Part shown: one piece after another, positions 62,931 through 64,000 of the stretch | Layout of the letters: the number at the start of each line of letters is the position of its first letter | Position numbering within the stretch: the first letter of the stretch is position 1 | Origin: Siphonodentalium dalli | Taxonomy: Eukaryota; Mollusca; Scaphopoda; Gadilida; Siphonodentaliidae | Assembly: GCA_032622095.1 (NCBI GenBank) | Contig: CP136069.1 | Coordinates: 159,331,043 to 159,395,042 of the forward strand | Length of the DNA: 64,000 nucleotides | Reading direction: 5' to 3' | Made by a program: the position numbers and the translations under genes | Notes under the pieces: generated by a model | What the model saw: only the letters and a program-made list of their open reading frames with translations | The model's database searches: none | What the model was told of the DNA's origin: nothing

Positions 62931-64000
62931 GTCATATCAATATCTACTTATTACATAAATAAGTTAATAATTAGTATCATTATGTCCAATGTTTTAGAAA
63001 AAGAAAAAATGGGAATAAACCATTCCACCCATAAAAAGGATATTGCTAAATTAATTAGTGAGACAGAATGAACCATTATGAGATATATGAAATTCAGATA
63101 AACATTCTTAAGTTTTTGAACAGTTTTTAAAGATCATTTATTTTATAACATAACGATGGTAGGGGGGGGGGCGGGGCGCAATCGGCACAGTATAGTTTTT
63201 TTTTTTTTTTTTTTTTTTTTACACCAGTGCTTTGTTTTACTAACGCAAATGTATTTTTGAATGAGCTTTGCGTTCACCAATATATAATAGTATATTATAC
63301 TGATAATTTCATAATTTGAAGTTATTACGGTGAAGTTTCCAACCGCTGCCAAAATATGAAAAGGTGAGTGTCGAGTTGACTGGGTAGACCCCGACCCCGC
63401 CAGCCCGAGGACTGACGCAGCCGAGAAGTTCAGATGCTTCAGGCTCATATGAAGTGAGTGTGGTGGTGCTCAGGCACCGATGTACTCAGATTTTCCACCC
63501 AGCTGCGGCTCACCCGATAAACGTTCCCATTCTTTGGTAATATATATTAAAGCAAAGGTGTTGTGCAATACCCGATAGTTAAAACACGATCACCGGGCAA
63601 AGAGGGAATACTCTAAGTTTCACAGTGATACAGAATGAAACATTTACCAGAGACGTGACACAAATCGATGGTGGAGTTGTTTAAGTGGATTTACTGCGAT
63701 CCCAACTTCCAAACAGGCCATATATAGCCGGTCTTCCAAAACTGAGTTCCACTCAGCTGTCAACATGTACCCATCACTAAACTTCTTATCCAAAGTGTAT
63801 TCTCCTGGAAAATGTCATCCAGTAATTACATTCAGTACCATAAGCAGTAGAATCAGGGAGCTAAATGTGTTCTAGAGTCGGGGAGCGAGTACACCGTGGA
63901 ACCCTAAAGGTGAAGGTAACTGAAGAATGACCTTCACCTGATACATGCGACACGTTATTAAAGGATGACATCGCGTTTATTTGATTTGTACATAATATCT

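Larger units (their letters stand above)
59987..64000 (+). repeat. Macrosatellite unit, copy 12 (partial, 4014 bp)
   Basis: Cut by the window edge, so the array continues to the right. It shares the 1-bp deletion near 63656 with copy 11 and has G10 and T26. The A/B diagnostic sites lie beyond the edge. Confidence 0.97.

Noticed and set aside
4890-64000. rDNA, 5S, snRNA or histone gene cluster
   Set aside because: The unit was read for recognisable rRNA, U-snRNA and histone motifs and none was found.

Overview
The window looks like nuclear DNA of a marine invertebrate, most likely a bivalve mollusc. It is AT-rich and dense in satellites, degenerate repeats and transposon debris, and holds no intact host gene that I can recognise. 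The bivalve guess rests on repeat style (a 'CAAGGGGCATAACT' motif, dispersed 'ATGGCNGCC..GCCATCTTG' motifs, a tRNA-derived SINE-like head), recalled from general knowledge and not searched.

Left flank, 1-4789: degenerate AT-rich repeats (1-470), a gene-less stretch, a tRNA-derived SINE-like remnant near 1362-1440, and two perfect palindromes of 26 and 28 bp at 2259-2284 and 2303-2330. A G-rich minisatellite follows at about 2590-4789, with a period near 165 bp and about 14 copies. Each copy carries a G-tract running into GGTGGCGAATAA. The palindromes contain the same GGGTGGCGAATA core. A 100-base N gap (4790-4889) then breaks the assembly.

Macrosatellite, 4890-64000: a head-to-tail array with a period of about 5,006 bp, 11 complete copies and one cut by the window edge. 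Copy lengths are 5006, 5006, 4996, 5006, 5038, 5007, 5010, 5009, 5008, 5006 and 5005, then 4014 partial. Copies are nearly identical, but scattered variants are shared by neighbouring copies, and copy 11 looks recombinant. The unit phase used here is set only by the N gap.

Each unit contains, in order: degenerate ~165-bp repeats; a 648-bp non-autonomous DNA transposon with 19-bp terminal inverted repeats and a TTA target duplication; a TTTACC-rich hairpin block; several short palindromes; the 3' end of a LINE reverse-transcriptase gene on the minus strand; a G-run and poly(T) tract of variable length; and minus-strand open segments of doubtful coding value, one of which weakly recalls a POT1-type OB fold. 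The array therefore appears to be an amplified block of already nested mobile elements. Nothing here forms a working gene set; the interest lies in the repeat architecture and how it is homogenised.
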